Origin: Diphasiastrum complanatum
Taxonomy: Eukaryota; Streptophyta; Lycopodiopsida; Lycopodiales; Lycopodiaceae
Direction: 5' to 3'
NCBI GenBank assembly: GCA_029204225.1
Contig: CM055100.1
Coordinates: 31,324,149-31,388,148, forward strand
Length of the DNA stretch: 64,000 nucleotides
Both the position numbers and the translations under genes were made by a program. This document shows positions 61,646 to 64,000 of the stretch, piece by piece; within the stretch, counting starts at the first letter, position 1, and the number at the start of each line of letters is the position of its first letter. The notes under the pieces are model-generated. The model was not told the DNA's origin. It ran no database searches and saw only the letters and a list, made by a program, of their open reading frames with translations.

Positions 61646-62239
61646 GTGCATTTTGCTTATGTTCTTTCCATCAATTTTTATGCTTTCTTGCTGTCCCGAG
61701 TTTTAGATCCAATCAGCCATTCTAATTTTCTAATTTCTACATGTAGGCTGAAATCTACAGGTGCTCATAACCTAATCAATACGTGATCAATCCTTGTCAG
61801 ATCACTTGCAGAATCTCTGTTATGATTAGAGGTTTCCATCGGGTGTATTCACATCAAATTCGGTGCTGATTTGGAGGAGATCTAAACAATCTTCCAAATC
61901 AGATTTGCGCCTATGTCCAAGGCTGATTTCTGATTTTTGATCTAGAAAACTATTCTGACATCAATTTTCAGTTCAGGTTGGATCTTAGATACTCCTATGA
62001 TGTTCTAGACCTCCTCCATAATTTTCAGTTTTGCATGCATGTTGCATGTTACATGCATGTCACATGCATGTCTTGCATGTTTTAAGTCTCAAGGCAACTT
62101 GTGGGCTTCGAAGATTCAAGATCCTACAAGCTTCCACTAAGTTTTTGTTTAATGTTGTGTTTTTACATGCTCTAGGCCATCCCGATTTGCATGTGGTATC
62201 AAAGCTTTGGCTCTATACTATTTTAGAAGTTTTTTTGCT

Positions 62240-63067
62240 TGTCAAATATTCTATTCTCATTGTGTCTCACTCTATTCATACAGTTTATCTTGAGTCCTCC
62301 TCAAACTATCATGCATGGGTGAGAGAGATTGAATTTCAATTAAGCTCTCATACAGATTGCTGGGAGATTGCAACCAAGTTAATGAACCAGTTCCAACTGC
62401 TATAAATTCTGTTGAATGCAGTGCATGGAAAGCAGCAAATAGAAAAGCCATTTCCATCATAGGCTTATCACTCTCTTTGAAGCTAAGACTAGACTATCCT
62501 AGCTTCAACAAAGCTTCAGATTTTATAGACCGAATTAGGCAAGATTTTGAGCATCCAGCACTTTTGCAGATATTGTTTATTGGACAGATGCCATTTATGG
62601 GCACAGATGGTTAGGAGAAGATCCTGCTGCCGAGTACCTAAGATCATTAGAGAAAATGTTTCTTCACTTATCTTTGGCAGGTCAGCAGCATGCAATCCCG
62701 GAAGAGAAGAAGTTGATTATTTTGCTAACAGTTCCTGAGCCCTTGCCGGTGTTGCATGTGGCAGCATCCGAAAGTGCTGATGTCCAAATGTTGGAGTGTT
62801 TGCATCAACAATCATTTATGAAGGAGAGCAATCCTTCAGGGGGAGCTCTCGACATCAAATCTGAAGTTGAAATCTGAAGTTGAAGAAACCTTTGATGCAG
62901 CTGAAGACTATTTCCTACAGAGGCCAAATCTACTCACCCAGGAGGAAGTGAATGCCTATTTTGATCTCATTATGAGGCAAATGGAGGAAAGACAAAGTTT
63001 ATCCACTTTTGCAGATCCAGATGAGTTGGAGGATGAAGACATCTTCAATCCGCATGGAGCTGCTTAA
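62240..63067 (+). pseudogene. gag of the 60-kb LTR element
   Basis: SSSNYHAWVREIEFQLSSHT opens like copia gag (Asn-Tyr-x-x-Trp). After a frameshift near 62,360 come PVPTAINSVECSAWKAANRK and ISIIGLSLSLKLRLD, then ASDFIDRIRQDFE. A further shift near 62,560 leads to AEYLRSLEKMFLHLSLAGQ and EEKKLIILLTVPEPLPVL, then a third to an acidic tail ending at 63,067. No zinc knuckle, protease, integrase or RT follows before the right LTR. The element would depend on enzymes made by others. Confidence 0.75.
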
Positions 63068-63210
63068 ATAGTAGAGACAATCTCTACAACTCAAGGAGAT
63101 GCTAGGCTTTCTAGCATCAATCAATCCGAAGTACAAGTGCATGGTGAAGGTCCATTCCTTCCATAGGAATAGGATAAGTGTTGAAATTTTTGTGCAGCTT
63201 AAGAGGGAGC

Positions 63211-64000
63211 TGTTATCATTTGTAAGCATTCACAAAAATTCCCCTAGTTATTTTGTTCACCATGTATTATAAAAAGGAAAAAGAAATCAAAAATAGAAAA
63301 CATCAAAAAAGAGAGTCAAGGTAAATTCTTTTATTTGGAGACCCTTCTTGCAAGATGTGGCAACTCCTAGGTAGTAGAATTAATTTAATCTGCTAATGTC
63401 CAAACGTCCTAAGTTAGTTAAGTTAATTTGGGTCCAAACTCTTGACATGCAAGAGAGTTAATGGGTCCCAACATTTTTTATCTGACTAATTTTGTGGGTC
63501 TTAGAGACTCATGCATGGCTAGGAACTAGTTAACTACTATTCCTACCTAATACACTACATGCAAACAAAGAGAGAACTCCTACATGCCAATCGGCCTACT
63601 ACCATGCATTGTACCCTTGATTCTCAACCAAAAAACATAAAAAGCGCTCTCCTCTCCTCAAGCGCTGATCTTCTTGAGATCCTTGGTGGAGGAGAAATCG
63701 TGAGAGAGGGTGGAGAGCCCTCCCCTTCCCAACATCTTTCCTCTTGGTGATTCGGTAGTATTGTCTGCATCAATTCTTGTATTTTGCTTATGTTCTTTCC
63801 ATCAATTTTTATGCTTTCTTGCTGTCCTGAGTTTTAGATCCAATCAGCCATTCTAATTTTCTGATTTCTACATGTAGGCTGAAATCTACAGTTGCTCATA
63901 ACCTAATCAATACTTGATCAATCCTTGTCAGCTCACTTGCAGAATCTCTGTTATGATTAGAGGTTTCCATTGGGTGTATTCACATCAAATTCGGTGCTGA
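63211..64000 (+). mobile_element. Right LTR of the 60-kb element, cut by the window
   Basis: It matches 60,015-60,584 and then 61,646 onward, without the 1.06-kb insertion. It contains an open run after ATAAAAAG (TATA-like, near 63,637). The last 300 bp or so lie outside. Confidence 0.85.

Larger units (their letters stand above)
60015..64000 (+). mobile_element. Gag-only LTR element, runs past the window end
   Basis: TGTTATCATTTGTAAGC starts LTRs at 60,015 and 63,211. They agree closely for about 560 bp, then the left copy is interrupted by foreign DNA (about 60,585-61,645) and resumes at GCTTATGTTCTTTCC. The left LTR ends at about 62,191, before TGGTATCAAAGC (62,194-62,205), a tRNA-Met type primer site. 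AAGAGGGAGC precedes the right LTR. The internal region is only about 1 kb and has gag but no pol. Confidence 0.85.

Noticed and set aside
62031-62200. Open frame beginning in the LTR end
   Set aside because: It lies in LTR and primer-site sequence and only later overlaps gag in the same frame. The ATG-rich TGCATG repeat there gives a false start.

Overview
The window looks like nuclear DNA of a land plant with a large, repeat-rich genome. It holds Ty3/gypsy (chromovirus) and several Ty1/copia elements, primer sites matching initiator tRNA-Met, LINE tails, Helitron ends, hAT-type elements, long CT/GA arrays, and fragments of two plant host genes. A fern, lycophyte or gymnosperm would fit the long empty stretches and nesting, but the sequence does not settle the lineage. 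No intact autonomous element and no complete host gene was found.

Layout. 1-5.5 kb: an LTR tail with a CT array, then a decayed chromovirus (G1) with gag remnant, RT, RNase H, integrase, chromodomain and 3' LTR. 5.5-11.1 kb: mostly featureless AT-rich DNA with a LINE zinc-finger fragment and two short tandem duplications. 11.1-21.6 kb: a candidate LTR, then copia element C1 (LTRs at 11,860 and 21,105), which contains a second copia element C2 (about 12.9-17.0 kb). 22.8-24.0 kb: LINE fragments. 27.6-32.0 kb: LTR-like promoter sequence, a GT/GA array, a copia RNase H piece related to C1, an unrecognised decayed reading region on the minus strand, and a copia RT/RNase H piece related to C2. 32.1-38.1 kb: copia element C3. 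38.1-39.6 kb: remnant of a hAT-like transposase. 39.6-43.1 kb: a 370-bp satellite, one exon-like fragment of methylcrotonyl-CoA carboxylase beta, and a 624-bp hAT-type non-autonomous element. 43.5-53.1 kb: minisatellites and two Helitron 3' ends in opposite orientations. 54.0-54.7 kb: two exons of a small ankyrin-repeat gene on the minus strand. 55.8-60.0 kb: GC-armed short elements, some lying inside an old copia remnant. 60.0-64.0 kb: a gag-only LTR element that runs off the window.

The most unusual signal is repeated in-place inversion inside transposable elements. C1 has about 0.69 kb flipped (carrying the RT catalytic YVDD), a LINE has about 0.5 kb flipped, and C3 has about 3.14 kb flipped (part of the LTR through gag, protease, integrase and the start of RT). 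In each case the two strands join into one ordered coding series only if the segment is turned round. A second theme is a set of short elements with CATAG termini and 8-bp target duplications, in the same window as a decayed DUF659 (hAT) transposase.

All retrotransposon coding regions carry stops, frameshifts or lost catalytic residues, so the window is mainly a record of nested insertion, rearrangement and decay around one probable living gene (the ankyrin-repeat protein).
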